25,349 bases of DNA from an uncultured Clostridium sp. (GTDB lineage Bacteria > Bacillota > Clostridia > Clostridiales > Clostridiaceae). The stretch lies in NCBI GenBank assembly GCA_900543325.1, contig UQQU01000048.1:1-25349 (forward strand), read 5' to 3'. Positions 1 through 7,980 of this stretch are shown here, in pieces. Position 1 is the first letter of the stretch. Every line of letters begins with the position of its first letter. The translations under genes and the position numbers were made by a program. Under the pieces are notes generated by a model that made no database searches, was not told the DNA's origin, and saw only the letters and a list, made by a program, of their open reading frames with translations.

Positions 1-30
1 CCTTGATATATAAAGAATTTAAAAGAAAAG

Positions 31-52
31 TAGTGTAAAAAACTTTACACTA
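31..52. repeat. Perfect inverted repeat in the pullulanase leader
   Basis: Two 9-base arms (TAGTGTAAA and TTTACACTA) flank a 4-base centre, ending 12 bases before the pullulanase ribosome site. No T-run follows, so it does not look like a terminator. A regulator operator or a leader hairpin is the likelier reading. The window starts too close to show the promoter. Confidence 0.5.
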
Positions 53-77
53 ACAGAGGAAAATGGGAGGAAAATTT

Positions 78-3000
78 ATGAGAAAATTTAAAAGAGCTTT
101 GGCTGCAATATTAAGTTTAATGATGTGTATAGCTTTCATTCAACTACCACTTTCAGTCAAAGCTACTGAAAACACAGAAGTAAGTGTTAAAGCTTCTGAA
201 GAGGTTTATGTAAAAATCAGGTACAATAGACCTGATGGAAATTATGATGGATGGAACCTATGGGTTTGGGAAGCAGGAAAAGATGGTCAACGTGTTGATT
301 TTATAGGTGAAGATCAGGACGGTAAATTTGCTGTTGTAAAAACATCAAAGGATGCAGAACAATTAGGGTATATTCTTCGTAGAAGTGAACAAGGTAATGA
401 ATGGGCTGAAAATTATTTTGGAGCTGATAAATTTGTAGATTTAACTACTGGAGATACAGAAGTTATTATAAATCATAAAGATGAAGATAAGGATGTAGAA
501 TTAAAGGAAATAAATAGAGATTTTGAAAAAGTAACTTTAAATGTACATTACTATAGATTCAATAATGATTATGATGAATGGGATGTATGGGCATGGTTAG
601 ATCCAAATCATGGAGGAGAAGGACATGCATTTACTGGTGAAGATGATTTTGGAAAGACTACTTCAATAGTATATGAAAATGTAGTTAATGCAAGAGAAGA
701 TGGAATCGGTATCATCATTAGAAAACCAGACTGGTCAGCTAAGGATATTGAATTTGATAGATTTATTAACTTAGCTTATGCAAATAATAATGGTGAAATA
801 AATGCATATTTAGTTCAAAGTAATTCGGAGATAGTTTTTACTGCTGAAGATGCAGTTAAAGATTTAGCAATAACAAGTGCTAAAATGGATTCAGTAAATG
901 AAATTAGTTTTATTACTAATGTAAAGATGAGTAAATATTTAAATGTAGAAAATGTAACATTAAAGGAAAATGGAGAAGTAATAAAAGTTAAAAGCTTAGA
1001 AATTAATGAAAATTTAACTTCAGGTAAAATAGTAACAGAAAAAGATTTAAGCTTAACTAATGAATATACTTTAGAGATAGATGGATATCTTGGGAAAGCT
1101 GTAACATTAGGTAAAATATTTAACTCAAAAGAATTTGAAGAGTTATATCACTATAATGGAGAGTTAGGAGCTTTATATTCAAAGGATAAGACAAGCTTTG
1201 TATTATGGGCTCCAACTGCAACAAATGTAAAGTTAGCATTATTTGATGCAGGAAATAATGTAGATGCTAAAGAAGTTAAAGAAATGACTAAGGGTAAAAA
1301 TGGTATTTGGACTTTAGATGTAAATGGAGATTTAAATGGAACTTACTATACTTATTTAGTAACTAATAGTGGGGTAGAAAAGGAAGTTACAGATCCATAT
1401 GCAAAAGCTGTTGGAGTAAATGGTAATAGAGCAATGGTTATTGATTTAGAATCAACTAATCCAGAAGGCTGGGAAGATGATGTAAAACCTGAATTTGTAG
1501 ATGCTACAGATGCAATAATTTATGAATTACACATAAGAGATTTTACAATTGATGAATCATCAGGTGCTTCTATGGAAGTTAAAGGAAAGTATAATGGTGT
1601 TTGGGAATCAGGTACTACTTTATTTGGTAATGGAGATATTAAAACTGGTGTTGATCACTTAAAAGAGCTAGGTATAACTCATTTACACTTATTACCTACA
1701 TTTGACCATAGATCAATTGATGAAACAAGATTAGATGAAGCACAATTTAACTGGGGATATGATCCTCAAAACTATAATACACCAGAAGGTTCCTACTCTT
1801 CAGATCCTTATAGTGCAGAAGTTAGAGTTAAAGAATTCAAGAAAATGGTAATGGAACTTCATAGGGCAGGAATAAGAGTAGTAATGGATGTTGTTTATAA
1901 TCACACAGGTGCTACAGCAGATTCTCACTTAAATTTAGCAGTTCCAGATTACTATTACAGACAAAATAGTGACGGTGGTTTTTCTAATGGATCTGGATGT
2001 GGAAATGAATTAGCCTCTGAACGTTCAATGGTTAGAAAAATGATGGTAGATTCAGTTAAATATTGGGCTGAAGAATACCATATCGATGGATTTAGATTTG
2101 ATTTAATGGCACTTCATGACATAACAACAATGAAGGAAATAAGAAATACCTTAAATAAAGTAGATGAAAGTATATTAATATATGGAGAAGGTTGGACTGG
2201 TGCAGATACCCCATTATCAAGTGAAGAGCAAGCATTAAAAGTTAATACTGTTAAATATGGAGATTTACAAATAGCTGCATTTAGTGATGATATGAGAGAT
2301 GCAATTAAAGGTCATGTATTTGAAGATGCTACTCCAGGATTTGTAAATGGATTTAATGGTCTTGAAGATGTTATAAAATTTGGTATAGTTGCATCAACAC
2401 AAAATGATCAAGTTGAATATACTGGAGGACCAAATCAATATTCAGGTTATGGAAAAACTCCATGGGCAAATCAACCATATCAAACTATAAATTATGCATC
2501 AGCACATGATAATTTAACTTTATGGGACAAGTTACAAACTACTAACCCAGATGCAAGTGAAGAAGAACTTTTAGCTATGAATAAAATGTCTGCAGCTCTT
2601 GTATTAACTTCACAAGGTATTCCTTTCTTCCAAGCTGGAGAAGAAATAGCTAGAACAAAAGTTAATGCAGATGGAAGCTTTAATCATAATAGCTATAATG
2701 CGCCAGATAGTGTAAATAAGATTGATTGGACAAGAAAAGAAGAATATAGTAATCTATTTGAGTATTATAAGGGATTAATAACTTTAAGAAAATCTCATAA
2801 ATCATTTAGAATGAATACAACTAGTGATATACAATCAGCACTTAATTTCTTAGATGTTACTGACTCAAATGTTGTTGCTTATACTTTAAATGGTGAACAA
2901 ACAAATGACTCATGGGATAATATTGCAGTAATATTTAACTCTAATGAAAAATCAGTTGAAGTAGAATTACCTTCAAGTGATTGGACAATAGTAGTAAATG

Positions 3001-3503
3001 GTGAGAAAGCAGGAGTTGAATCATTAGGAACTGTTAATGGAAATAAAGTAGTTGTTCCTGCAAAAGCATCTTATGTTTTAGTAGATACTAATAGTTATAA
3101 TAAGTCTATTAAAGATGATGAAACAGGAGAAAGTAAACCACCAGTAGATATAGAAACAAATGAAAAACCAGTTATTAATGCTAAAGATTTAGAATTAAAA
3201 GTTGGAGATAAGTTTGATGCTTTAAATGGAGTTACTGCATCTGATAAGGAAGATGGAGATTTAACTTCTAAAATTAAAGTTGTTGAAAATACTGTAGATA
3301 CTAAAAAGGTCGGAAACTATAAGGTAACATATAAGGTTACAGATAGTGATAATAATGAAACAACTTTAACTATAAATGTAACTGTAAAAGCTAAAGAAAT
3401 GCCAAAAACAGGAGGAAGAAATTCTTTAGTAATAGTTGCTATAGCATTAGGATTAGTTGCTTCAGGAGCATTCGTTATAAAAAGTAAGAAGAGAGAAGCT
3501 TAA
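78..3503 (+). CDS. pulA: Cell-wall-anchored type I pullulanase
   Basis: Secreted debranching enzyme that cleaves alpha-1,6 links in pullulan, glycogen or starch (GH13). The ATG at 78 is preferred to the one at 63, because GGGAGG at 65-70 then sits 7 bases upstream. From that start: signal peptide about 1-29 (basic n-region, hydrophobic core, cut near SVKA); two PUD/CBM41-like starch-binding repeats about 43-140 and 150-255; a CBM48-like module about 365-455; then the catalytic barrel. The type I pullulanase signature appears as FNWGYDP at 557-563. Other GH13 regions are DVVYNHT, GFRFD (nucleophile D675), IYGEGW (acid E704) and SAHDN (D811). An Ig-like DUF5011-type domain lies near 1035-1100. 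The C-terminus has MPKTG at 1108, a hydrophobic segment and a KSKKR tail, a sortase signal with M in place of L. At 1141 residues it is full length. It stands alone and ends at a strong terminator. Confidence 0.95.
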   Translation: MRKFKRALAAILSLMMCIAFIQLPLSVKATENTEVSVKASEEVYVKIRYNRPDGNYDGWNLWVWEAGKDGQRVDFIGEDQDGKFAVVKTSKDAEQLGYILRRSEQGNEWAENYFGADKFVDLTTGDTEVIINHKDEDKDVELKEINRDFEKVTLNVHYYRFNNDYDEWDVWAWLDPNHGGEGHAFTGEDDFGKTTSIVYENVVNAREDGIGIIIRKPDWSAKDIEFDRFINLAYANNNGEINAYLVQSNSEIVFTAEDAVKDLAITSAKMDSVNEISFITNVKMSKYLNVENVTLKENGEVIKVKSLEINENLTSGKIVTEKDLSLTNEYTLEIDGYLGKAVTLGKIFNSKEFEELYHYNGELGALYSKDKTSFVLWAPTATNVKLALFDAGNNVDAKEVKEMTKGKNGIWTLDVNGDLNGTYYTYLVTNSGVEKEVTDPYAKAVGVNGNRAMVIDLESTNPEGWEDDVKPEFVDATDAIIYELHIRDFTIDESSGASMEVKGKYNGVWESGTTLFGNGDIKTGVDHLKELGITHLHLLPTFDHRSIDETRLDEAQFNWGYDPQNYNTPEGSYSSDPYSAEVRVKEFKKMVMELHRAGIRVVMDVVYNHTGATADSHLNLAVPDYYYRQNSDGGFSNGSGCGNELASERSMVRKMMVDSVKYWAEEYHIDGFRFDLMALHDITTMKEIRNTLNKVDESILIYGEGWTGADTPLSSEEQALKVNTVKYGDLQIAAFSDDMRDAIKGHVFEDATPGFVNGFNGLEDVIKFGIVASTQNDQVEYTGGPNQYSGYGKTPWANQPYQTINYASAHDNLTLWDKLQTTNPDASEEELLAMNKMSAALVLTSQGIPFFQAGEEIARTKVNADGSFNHNSYNAPDSVNKIDWTRKEEYSNLFEYYKGLITLRKSHKSFRMNTTSDIQSALNFLDVTDSNVVAYTLNGEQTNDSWDNIAVIFNSNEKSVEVELPSSDWTIVVNGEKAGVESLGTVNGNKVVVPAKASYVLVDTNSYNKSIKDDETGESKPPVDIETNEKPVINAKDLELKVGDKFDALNGVTASDKEDGDLTSKIKVVENTVDTKKVGNYKVTYKVTDSDNNETTLTINVTVKAKEMPKTGGRNSLVIVAIALGLVASGAFVIKSKKREA

Positions 3504-3520
3504 TATATTGTAATTACAGA

Positions 3521-3560
3521 AAAAGTGGTAGAGAATAAAAATTCATCTACCACTTTTTTT
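3521..3560. terminator. Bidirectional terminator between pulA and csp
   Basis: Arms AGTGGTAGA (3524-3532) and TCTACCACT (3546-3554) are flanked by an A-run on the left and a T-run on the right. It can therefore stop both the plus-strand pullulanase transcript and the minus-strand csp transcript. The csp stop codon (3559-3561) overlaps the T-run. Confidence 0.85.
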
Positions 3561-3768
3561 AAAGTTTATGTACATTTATAGCCATAGGCCCTTTTTGTCC
3601 ATCAGCTATAGAAAATGATACACTTTCACCTTCATGTAAAGTATTATCAGGACCATTTTCTTTTAATTGAGAATGGTGAACAAATATATCATTTCCATCA
3701 TTCGCGGAAATAAAACCATAGCCTTTCTCTACATTAAACCATTTTACTGTACCAGTATAACTTGACAT
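3559..3768 (-). CDS. cspA: Cold-shock domain protein (CspA family)
   Basis: Small single-stranded nucleic-acid-binding protein of 69 residues, the usual length for bacterial CspA proteins, acting as a cytoplasmic RNA chaperone. The RNA-binding motifs are both present: RNP1 as KGYGFI (about 15-20) and RNP2 as DIFVHH (about 27-32). The fold also shows the usual VKWFN start. AAGGAGA lies 7 bases before the ATG. It lies 57 bases downstream of the TtcA-like gene on the same strand and may be read from its own promoter in that gap, which contains a small hairpin. Copies of csp are usually multiple per genome, so the paralogue number cannot be assigned. Confidence 0.95.
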   Translation of the reverse strand: MSSYTGTVKWFNVEKGYGFISANDGNDIFVHHSQLKENGPDNTLHEGESVSFSIADGQKGPMAINVHKL

Positions 3769-3789
3769 AAAAAAATCTCCTTAATACTT

Positions 3790-3807
3790 AACTAATCTAT
3801 ATTAGTT
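3790..3807. repeat. Small inverted repeat in the csp leader
   Basis: Seven-base arms AACTAAT and ATTAGTT with a CTAT loop, 21 bases before the csp start. No T-run follows on the minus strand. It may be part of a structured cold-shock 5' leader, which csp mRNAs often have; that role is inference. Confidence 0.35.
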
Positions 3808-3825
3808 TCTACAAAAAAGTAAAGT

Positions 3826-4566
3826 TTATACCTTGGAGTTTATTTTATCTATTTCTTCTTTATCCCAAATAAAAAGTTGATCTTTATTATTTAAAGCTGA
3901 GAATAATTTGTCTTTCAAGTTAGGGAAAGTTCCATTAAGATTTTTAATTAACATCTTAACATCTTGCCTTTTAGTATGCCCATCAGCAGGACAAGGATTT
4001 TTTATTATAGGATAATTATAATCTTTAACAGCTTTTTTTATCATATATTCATCGATATAAACCATAGGTCTTATTATAGTTAAATCATATTTTTCCATAT
4101 AAGACTTTGGAGAGAAACAGTTAACTCTACCTTCATAAAACATAGCCATAACAAATGTTTCCACAGCATCATCTTTATGATGACCTAAAGCAACTTTTGT
4201 GCAGCCTAATTTTTGCGCAGCATCATTTAATGCACCACGTCTTAGTTTTGCACAAAGAGAGCATGGATTTTTTTCATTTCTTATATCAAATACTATTTTG
4301 GCAATGTCAGTTTGTATTTCATAAAATGGAACATCTATTTCTTTACATAATTTATGAAGAGGTCCATTATCAACATCACCAGGGTTTAAAGTTATTGCTA
4401 TAAGTTCAAACTTTACTGGAGAAAATTTTTGAAAGTTTTTTAATATGTGAAGTAGTGTAACACTATCCTTTCCTCCAGATAATCCAACAGCTATTTTATC
4501 ATTTTCTTCTATCATATCAAAATCATTTATAGCTTGACGAGTTTTGCTAAGTAATTTTTGCATCAT
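3826..4566 (-). CDS. TtcA-family PP-loop ATPase (tRNA thiolation-like)
   Basis: Member of the TtcA/TilS PP-loop superfamily; TtcA proteins adenylate and thiolate C32 of tRNA with an Fe-S cluster. A start at 4566 is chosen because GGAGGT (4575-4580) lies 8 bases upstream; a longer frame to 4608 has no ribosome site. From this start the 246-residue protein has the PP-loop SGGKDS at 30-35, CxxC at C102/C105 (CSLC), LGHHKDD around 128-133 and a third cysteine at C192 in NPCPADG. These match the three Fe-S cysteines of TtcA. It lies between a Crp/Fnr gene and csp on the same strand. A paralogue lies at 22175-23047. The exact tRNA substrate is not proven, since Clostridia carry several TtcA-like proteins. 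Confidence 0.85.
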   Translation of the reverse strand: MMQKLLSKTRQAINDFDMIEENDKIAVGLSGGKDSVTLLHILKNFQKFSPVKFELIAITLNPGDVDNGPLHKLCKEIDVPFYEIQTDIAKIVFDIRNEKNPCSLCAKLRRGALNDAAQKLGCTKVALGHHKDDAVETFVMAMFYEGRVNCFSPKSYMEKYDLTIIRPMVYIDEYMIKKAVKDYNYPIIKNPCPADGHTKRQDVKMLIKNLNGTFPNLKDKLFSALNNKDQLFIWDKEEIDKINSKV

Positions 4567-4646
4567 ATGTTTTGACCTCCGAAATTTAATACTTAGATAT
4601 TTTAACAAAGCATTAGTTTTTATACAAATAGAAATTAGAATTTAAA

Positions 4647-5339
4647 TTAATATTTATAAATATCCTGAGCAAGCAATGTTAGTTTTTCTAAATTTAAAAT
4701 TTTAATTGTATTTTTATTTTTTTCTATAATTTTTAAATCAGAAAGGTTTTTAATAACTCTATTTAAATGACGATAACTAGAACCTAAAAGTTCAGCTAAA
4801 TTATTAATGCCATCAATATCAACAAATATTTCTCCAGAAGTATTTGTTGGCAATGATGAAACTAAATAGCTTGCAAAGCGGTTTTCAATTGGTGAAAGTA
4901 TATTAATGCTCATATAACTTGAGTTTCTTCTAAGTTTTTTTTGAAGAGATGATATTATAAATTTTAAGAATACTGGATCATTATATCCATATTCCTTTAT
5001 CTTATTTAATGGTAATGCTAAGCACACGCAAGGTTCTAAAGATTGAACATTACAATCAGCATATGGATTTTCTATAAACTCAATATCACCAATTACTGAT
5101 AGTGGGGTATTAAAGCAAAGAAGTAATGATTTTCCGCTAGAAAGTAAGGTTGTTACTTTATATTTTCCCTCTACTAAAAAATACAGATAGAATAATTTTT
5201 CATTTAATGAACAAAGATATTCATTTTTATTGAATGTATGTATTTCTAGGGAATTTAATAAATTTTTATTTAAGTAAGAATGTAAAGAATATTTATTAAT
5301 ATAATAAATAAGCATGTCTTTATTAATAAGTTTTTTCAT
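4647..5339 (-). CDS. Crp/Fnr-family regulator, YeiL-like
   Basis: Cytoplasmic transcription factor of 230 residues. Residues about 15-125 form a cyclic-nucleotide-binding-like beta barrel (YLYFLVEGKYKV, GDIEFIEN). A dimer helix follows, then a winged helix-turn-helix at about 160-215 (NLAELLGSSYRHLNRVIKNL). AAGGAGA sits 6 bases before the ATG. The gene is divergent from a pair of YdcZ-type transporter genes, with a 26-base palindrome in the 162-base gap, so it most likely controls that pair and perhaps itself. The effector is not evident; there is no four-cysteine Fnr cluster, although isolated cysteines occur (C43, C75, C96, C103, C105). The TtcA-like gene follows 80 bases downstream. Confidence 0.85.
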   Translation of the reverse strand: MKKLINKDMLIYYINKYSLHSYLNKNLLNSLEIHTFNKNEYLCSLNEKLFYLYFLVEGKYKVTTLLSSGKSLLLCFNTPLSVIGDIEFIENPYADCNVQSLEPCVCLALPLNKIKEYGYNDPVFLKFIISSLQKKLRRNSSYMSINILSPIENRFASYLVSSLPTNTSGEIFVDIDGINNLAELLGSSYRHLNRVIKNLSDLKIIEKNKNTIKILNLEKLTLLAQDIYKY

Positions 5340-5384
5340 AAGTTCTCCTTTAAATATGGGTAAAGTTAATTAATATATATTAAA

Positions 5385-5413
5385 TTAGTAAAGTTGTATA
5401 AAAAGAGTATACT
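5385..5413 (+). promoter_or_regulatory. Candidate promoter of the ydcZ-type pair
   Basis: A good -10 (TATACT, 5408-5413) is spaced 17 bases from a poor -35 (TTAGTA, 5385-5390). A weak -35 is common at promoters needing an activator. The palindrome at 5422-5447 starts 9 bases after the -10, at about the transcription start. Confidence 0.4.
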
Positions 5414-5421
5414 ATTAAAAC

Positions 5422-5447
5422 TAAAATAGGACAAATGTCCTATTTTA
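5422..5447. promoter_or_regulatory. 26-base palindromic operator candidate
   Basis: Twelve-base arms are perfect complements around a two-base centre; the core reads ATAGGAC-AAAT-GTCCTAT. It lies between the divergent Crp/Fnr gene and the transporter pair, beside a -10 box. Size and two-fold symmetry fit a Crp/Fnr dimer site. Its position over the start point would suggest repression of the transporters; no T-run indicates termination. Confidence 0.6.
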
Positions 5448-5501
5448 TTATTGTATCTATTTGATAATATGTTTCTAGAACTTTAACGGGAGGAATTTAA
5501 A

Positions 5502-5924
5502 ATGTATAATATTTTAGCATTATTAATAGGGGCACTTATTTCTATTATGATATCTTTTAATAGTGGATTAGAAGGTTATGTTGGTAGTACATATTCTGTA
5601 GTGATTATCCATGCAGTAGGGCTTATTGCTATACTTATAGTTGCTACAATTAAGAAAGAAAAGATAGTAATAAAGGAAGCTGTACCATTTTATTTATTTT
5701 TAGGTGGGATTTTTGGGGTTATGCTTACTTTAGTTAATGTAATTACAATAGGTAGCATAGGTGTTGCATTAACAACAGCATTAGCTGTATTTGGACAATT
5801 AGTATTTTCATCCTTAGTAGATCATTTTGGATTATTTGGTTTAACTAAATATGAATTTAATCCTAAAAAACTTGTAGGACTTTTTATAGTTTTAGTTGGA
5901 TTAGTTATTATGACAATGGCATAA
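5502..5924 (+). CDS. YdcZ/DUF606-type DMT transporter, first subunit
   Basis: Small integral membrane protein of 140 residues with about five hydrophobic helices, typical of the DUF606/YdcZ half-size branch of the drug/metabolite transporter superfamily. Features include the N-terminal SFNSGLEGYVGS region, the FLGGIFGVMLT helix start and the C-terminal VGLFIVLVGLVIMTMA helix. GGGAGGAA lies 8 bases before the ATG. The next gene, 15 bases downstream, encodes a second protein of the same type, so the two probably form a paired transporter. The divergent YeiL-like regulator is the likely controller. The substrate is unknown. Confidence 0.85.
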   Translation: MYNILALLIGALISIMISFNSGLEGYVGSTYSVVIIHAVGLIAILIVATIKKEKIVIKEAVPFYLFLGGIFGVMLTLVNVITIGSIGVALTTALAVFGQLVFSSLVDHFGLFGLTKYEFNPKKLVGLFIVLVGLVIMTMA

Positions 5925-5939
5925 AGGGAGGATTATAGA

Positions 5940-6413
5940 ATGTTAATGATTTTATTAGCTATATTAGGGGGAGTATTAACTACTTTATCAATGATAGTAA
6001 GCTCAACACTTGCAAAGAAAATAGGTTTAATTCAAAGTACAATAATTCATTATATAGGTGGACTTATAGGTGGAGTATTTATTTTAATTGGAATGGGTAG
6101 TTCATCAGCACCATCAATTATAGATATGAGCAAAATGCCGTTATATATTTTCTTAGGTGGAGTTATGGGAGTAATGGTAGTATATGCATCTAATGTAGTA
6201 ATTCCTAAAATACCGGTAGTATATAGTACATTATTAATGTTTTCAGGACAAATGTTATGTGCAATTATTATAGATGCAATTGTAATGGGGGATTTTTCTT
6301 GGCAAAAGCTTTTAGGAGCAATAATAGTTGTATTAGGTATTTTTTATAACTCTAAGGTAGATGAAAAAGAAGCAAATAAATTAGAAAAAGAAAAAATCAA
6401 AAAAGCTAGTTAA
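5940..6413 (+). CDS. YdcZ/DUF606-type DMT transporter, second subunit
   Basis: Integral membrane protein of 157 residues with about five hydrophobic segments and a charged lysine/glutamate-rich cytoplasmic tail (about 140-157). It resembles its neighbour in the LGGVMGVMVVYASN and LLGAIIVVLGIF segments, which suggests an old duplication. GGGAGG lies 9 bases before the ATG. It is translated 15 bases after the first subunit and followed by a long hairpin that probably ends the transcript. Function as a paired small-molecule transporter is inferred from family and pairing; no substrate can be named. Confidence 0.85.
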   Translation: MLMILLAILGGVLTTLSMIVSSTLAKKIGLIQSTIIHYIGGLIGGVFILIGMGSSSAPSIIDMSKMPLYIFLGGVMGVMVVYASNVVIPKIPVVYSTLLMFSGQMLCAIIIDAIVMGDFSWQKLLGAIIVVLGIFYNSKVDEKEANKLEKEKIKKAS

Positions 6414-6431
6414 TAGTATAAATGATAATAG

Positions 6432-6523
6432 GATGTATCAAAATTTAATATGAATATTATAACTAAAATTATGAAATAATTTGTTAGTACTATTCATATA
6501 ACTATTTTGATACATCTATTTTT
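6432..6523 (+). terminator. Long self-complementary hairpin after the transporter pair
   Basis: Outer arms 6432-6444 and 6504-6516 are 13 bases and perfect (GATGTATCAAAAT against its complement), followed by ATTTTT. Inside, 6449-6456 pairs with 6491-6498, and 6466-6472 pairs with 6476-6482. Almost the whole 85-base stretch can fold into one interrupted stem. A terminator is the simplest call, but it is far longer than the other terminators here; a miniature-element remnant is the alternative. Confidence 0.55.
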
Positions 6524-6543
6524 GTATAACAATAAGTATAATA

Positions 6544-6572
6544 TTAACATAATTCCTAATTTATTGTATAAT
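6544..6572 (+). promoter_or_regulatory. Sigma-A promoter with overlapping palindrome
   Basis: TTAACA (6544-6549) and a perfect TATAAT (6567-6572) are 17 bases apart. The -10 lies inside an inverted repeat with arms CCTAATT (6555-6561) and AATTAGG (6570-6576), a plausible repressor site. It points at the frameshifted small gene starting at 6603. Confidence 0.55.
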
Positions 6573-6602
6573 TAGGATGAAATACAATATTAAGAGGTAA
6601 AA

Positions 6603-6942
6603 ATGGTTATAAATAATTACAATAATAAAAAATATATTGAAATTACTAATGATGAAATTATATTTTGTTTTAGTATGTTTAATTCCAAATTACTCTATTT
6701 TTCTTTATGATTATAATAATAAATATATTACATTAGAATCTGTAAATAGAAATAAGAAAAAAGAATTTCATATAAATAGAGATAAATTCAAATTTAAGTA
6801 TAATGTAGACATGTATTCTTATGAATTTGAGGGGAATAAGGTAAAAAAGGTAGTATTTCCTAGTAATATTATATATCCAATTAATTATAAAGAAAAATTA
6901 GCAGAGCTTAATGAAAACACTATGTATTCTTGTATAAAGTAG
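6603..6942 (+). pseudogene. Frameshifted small hypothetical gene
   Basis: An ATG at 6603 has AAGAGG 6-7 bases upstream and a good promoter, but its frame stops at 6708-6710 after 35 codons. The next frame (+1) is open from 6637 to 6942. Total length from 6603 to the stop is 340 bases, one more than a multiple of three. Removing one T from the run at 6698-6702 would give a continuous 112-residue protein, with joined sequence running NSKLLYFLYDYNNKYITLE. The product is rich in N, K, Y and I, has no signal peptide in the joined form and matches no family I recognise. Either a real frameshift mutation or a base-call error in the T-run; the in-frame segment alone would need a TTG start without a ribosome site. 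Confidence 0.55.
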
Positions 6943-7088
6943 ATATAAAAGAAAATAAAGAAATATAAAGTAAAAAATTACAATGAAAAAATGTATATTT
7001 TTTATGTTTATTTAATATTACATTTAGTCTATAATGTTTAATAAGTAAGAGGTTTTTATGAAATATATATAATAGGAGGATTATTAAA

Positions 7089-7526
7089 GTGGGCATATTA
7101 GATAAATATGATGAATCTATAAAATTAACATATAATTATACATATAGAATGTTAACACATTTAAAAAATATTAAGGTTAATTATGAAAAATTAGAAGATC
7201 CAGATGAAGTTACAATAGAAGTTTATAGAGATTCTATAATAAAAAAATATGAAACTTTAGAGGATTTATGTTGGAAGCTTTTATCTAAAATATTTAAAGC
7301 ATCTGGTTTAGAAATTAATAATCCTAGGGGATGTTATAAACAAGCATTTAAAGAAGGATTAATTCACGATATCGATGTGTGGAATAATATATTATTATCA
7401 AGAAATTCAACATCACATATTTATGATGAAAATGATTATGAAAAAATAAAAAACAAAATTTTAGAAGAATATATAGATGCAATAGAAACTTTATTAGATA
7501 ATATTCAAAAAAGAGTAGATGAATAA
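7089..7526 (+). CDS. HEPN toxin, HI0074/HepT-like
   Basis: All-helical 145-residue protein of the HI0074 family (nucleotidyltransferase substrate-binding protein), now known to include HEPN ribonuclease toxins. The diagnostic RX4HXY motif is complete: R105, H110 and Y112 in RNSTSHIY. In studied HepT/MntA systems the arginine and histidine form the RNase site and the tyrosine is AMPylated by the partner. The start is GTG at 7089 with AGGAGGA 7 bases upstream; no ATG fits as well. The gene overlaps the MNT antitoxin gene by 8 bases, so the two are translationally coupled. A weak promoter (TTTATT, 17 bases, TATAAT at 7030-7035) precedes it. It could instead be a non-toxic family member, but the motif favours a toxin. 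Confidence 0.85.
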   Translation: MGILDKYDESIKLTYNYTYRMLTHLKNIKVNYEKLEDPDEVTIEVYRDSIIKKYETLEDLCWKLLSKIFKASGLEINNPRGCYKQAFKEGLIHDIDVWNNILLSRNSTSHIYDENDYEKIKNKILEEYIDAIETLLDNIQKRVDE

Positions 7527-7821
7527 TATGTATGGAATAAATGAAAGAGTTTATAGGAATTTAATTAATTATTTTAAGTGCAATATTGATGTTAAAACTG
7601 TCATTTTATTTGGATCAAGGGCAAAGAAAAACGAAAAATATAATTCAGATATAGATTTATGTATTGAGTGTTCACAAAATCGTAGAGGAACTATAGAGTA
7701 TGAAATAGATGAAATTATAGGGATTTATTCTTGTGATATATTATTCTTAGATTCATTGAATGATGAAATAAAAAAGCAAATAGATAGAGATGGAATTATA
7801 ATATATAAGAAAGAAATGTGA
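7519..7821 (+). CDS. MNT nucleotidyltransferase antitoxin, MntA/HI0073-like
   Basis: Minimal nucleotidyltransferase of 100 residues. The GSX10DXD signature is exact: GSRAKKNEKYNSDID, with the catalytic aspartates at the end. Proteins of this kind transfer AMP to the tyrosine of a partner HEPN toxin and so neutralise it (type VII toxin-antitoxin). The frame can begin at 7519, overlapping the toxin gene by 8 bases, or at 7528; neither has a strong ribosome site, which fits coupled translation. A clean terminator follows directly. Gene order toxin then antitoxin matches the known pairs. Confidence 0.85.
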   Translation: MNNMYGINERVYRNLINYFKCNIDVKTVILFGSRAKKNEKYNSDIDLCIECSQNRRGTIEYEIDEIIGIYSCDILFLDSLNDEIKKQIDRDGIIIYKKEM

Positions 7822-7857
7822 AGTAGATAGTTTGTTGTTATACTACTTCACATTTTT
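7817..7857 (+). terminator. Terminator of the HEPN/MNT pair
   Basis: Ten-base arms TGTGAAGTAG (7817-7826) and CTACTTCACA (7843-7852) followed by TTTTT. The left arm begins inside the last codon of the antitoxin gene. Confidence 0.8.
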
Positions 7858-7917
7858 ATTATTGAACAAGGATACTATAAAATAATCATCGTATATAATA
7901 ATGCAAAAGAGGTAATT

Positions 7918-7980
7918 ATAAAAAGCAAAATCATTATTCCTATAGGTTTAGCTACTATTAATCTCTTAACTTATTTATAG
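7918..7980 (+). pseudogene. Possible gene-start remnant
   Basis: A 20-codon frame ending in TAG reads like the start of a membrane or secreted protein: a KSK basic end, then a hydrophobic run (IIIPIGLATINLLTYL). GAGG at 7909-7912 is 5 bases upstream, but the expected start codon is ATA rather than ATG. A TATAAT lies at 7894-7899. It overlaps the minus-strand remnant at its end. Seen as the stub of a lost gene; chance is not excluded. Confidence 0.2.

Noticed and set aside
4155..4403. Open frame on the plus strand inside the TtcA-like gene
   Set aside because: It lies wholly opposite a well-supported gene, has no ribosome site and its product is low-complexity in H, L and F.
7058..7072. Possible four-residue leader peptide (MKYI) before the HEPN gene
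   Set aside because: It has an AAGAGG upstream, but it is too short to tell from chance and no attenuator structure follows.
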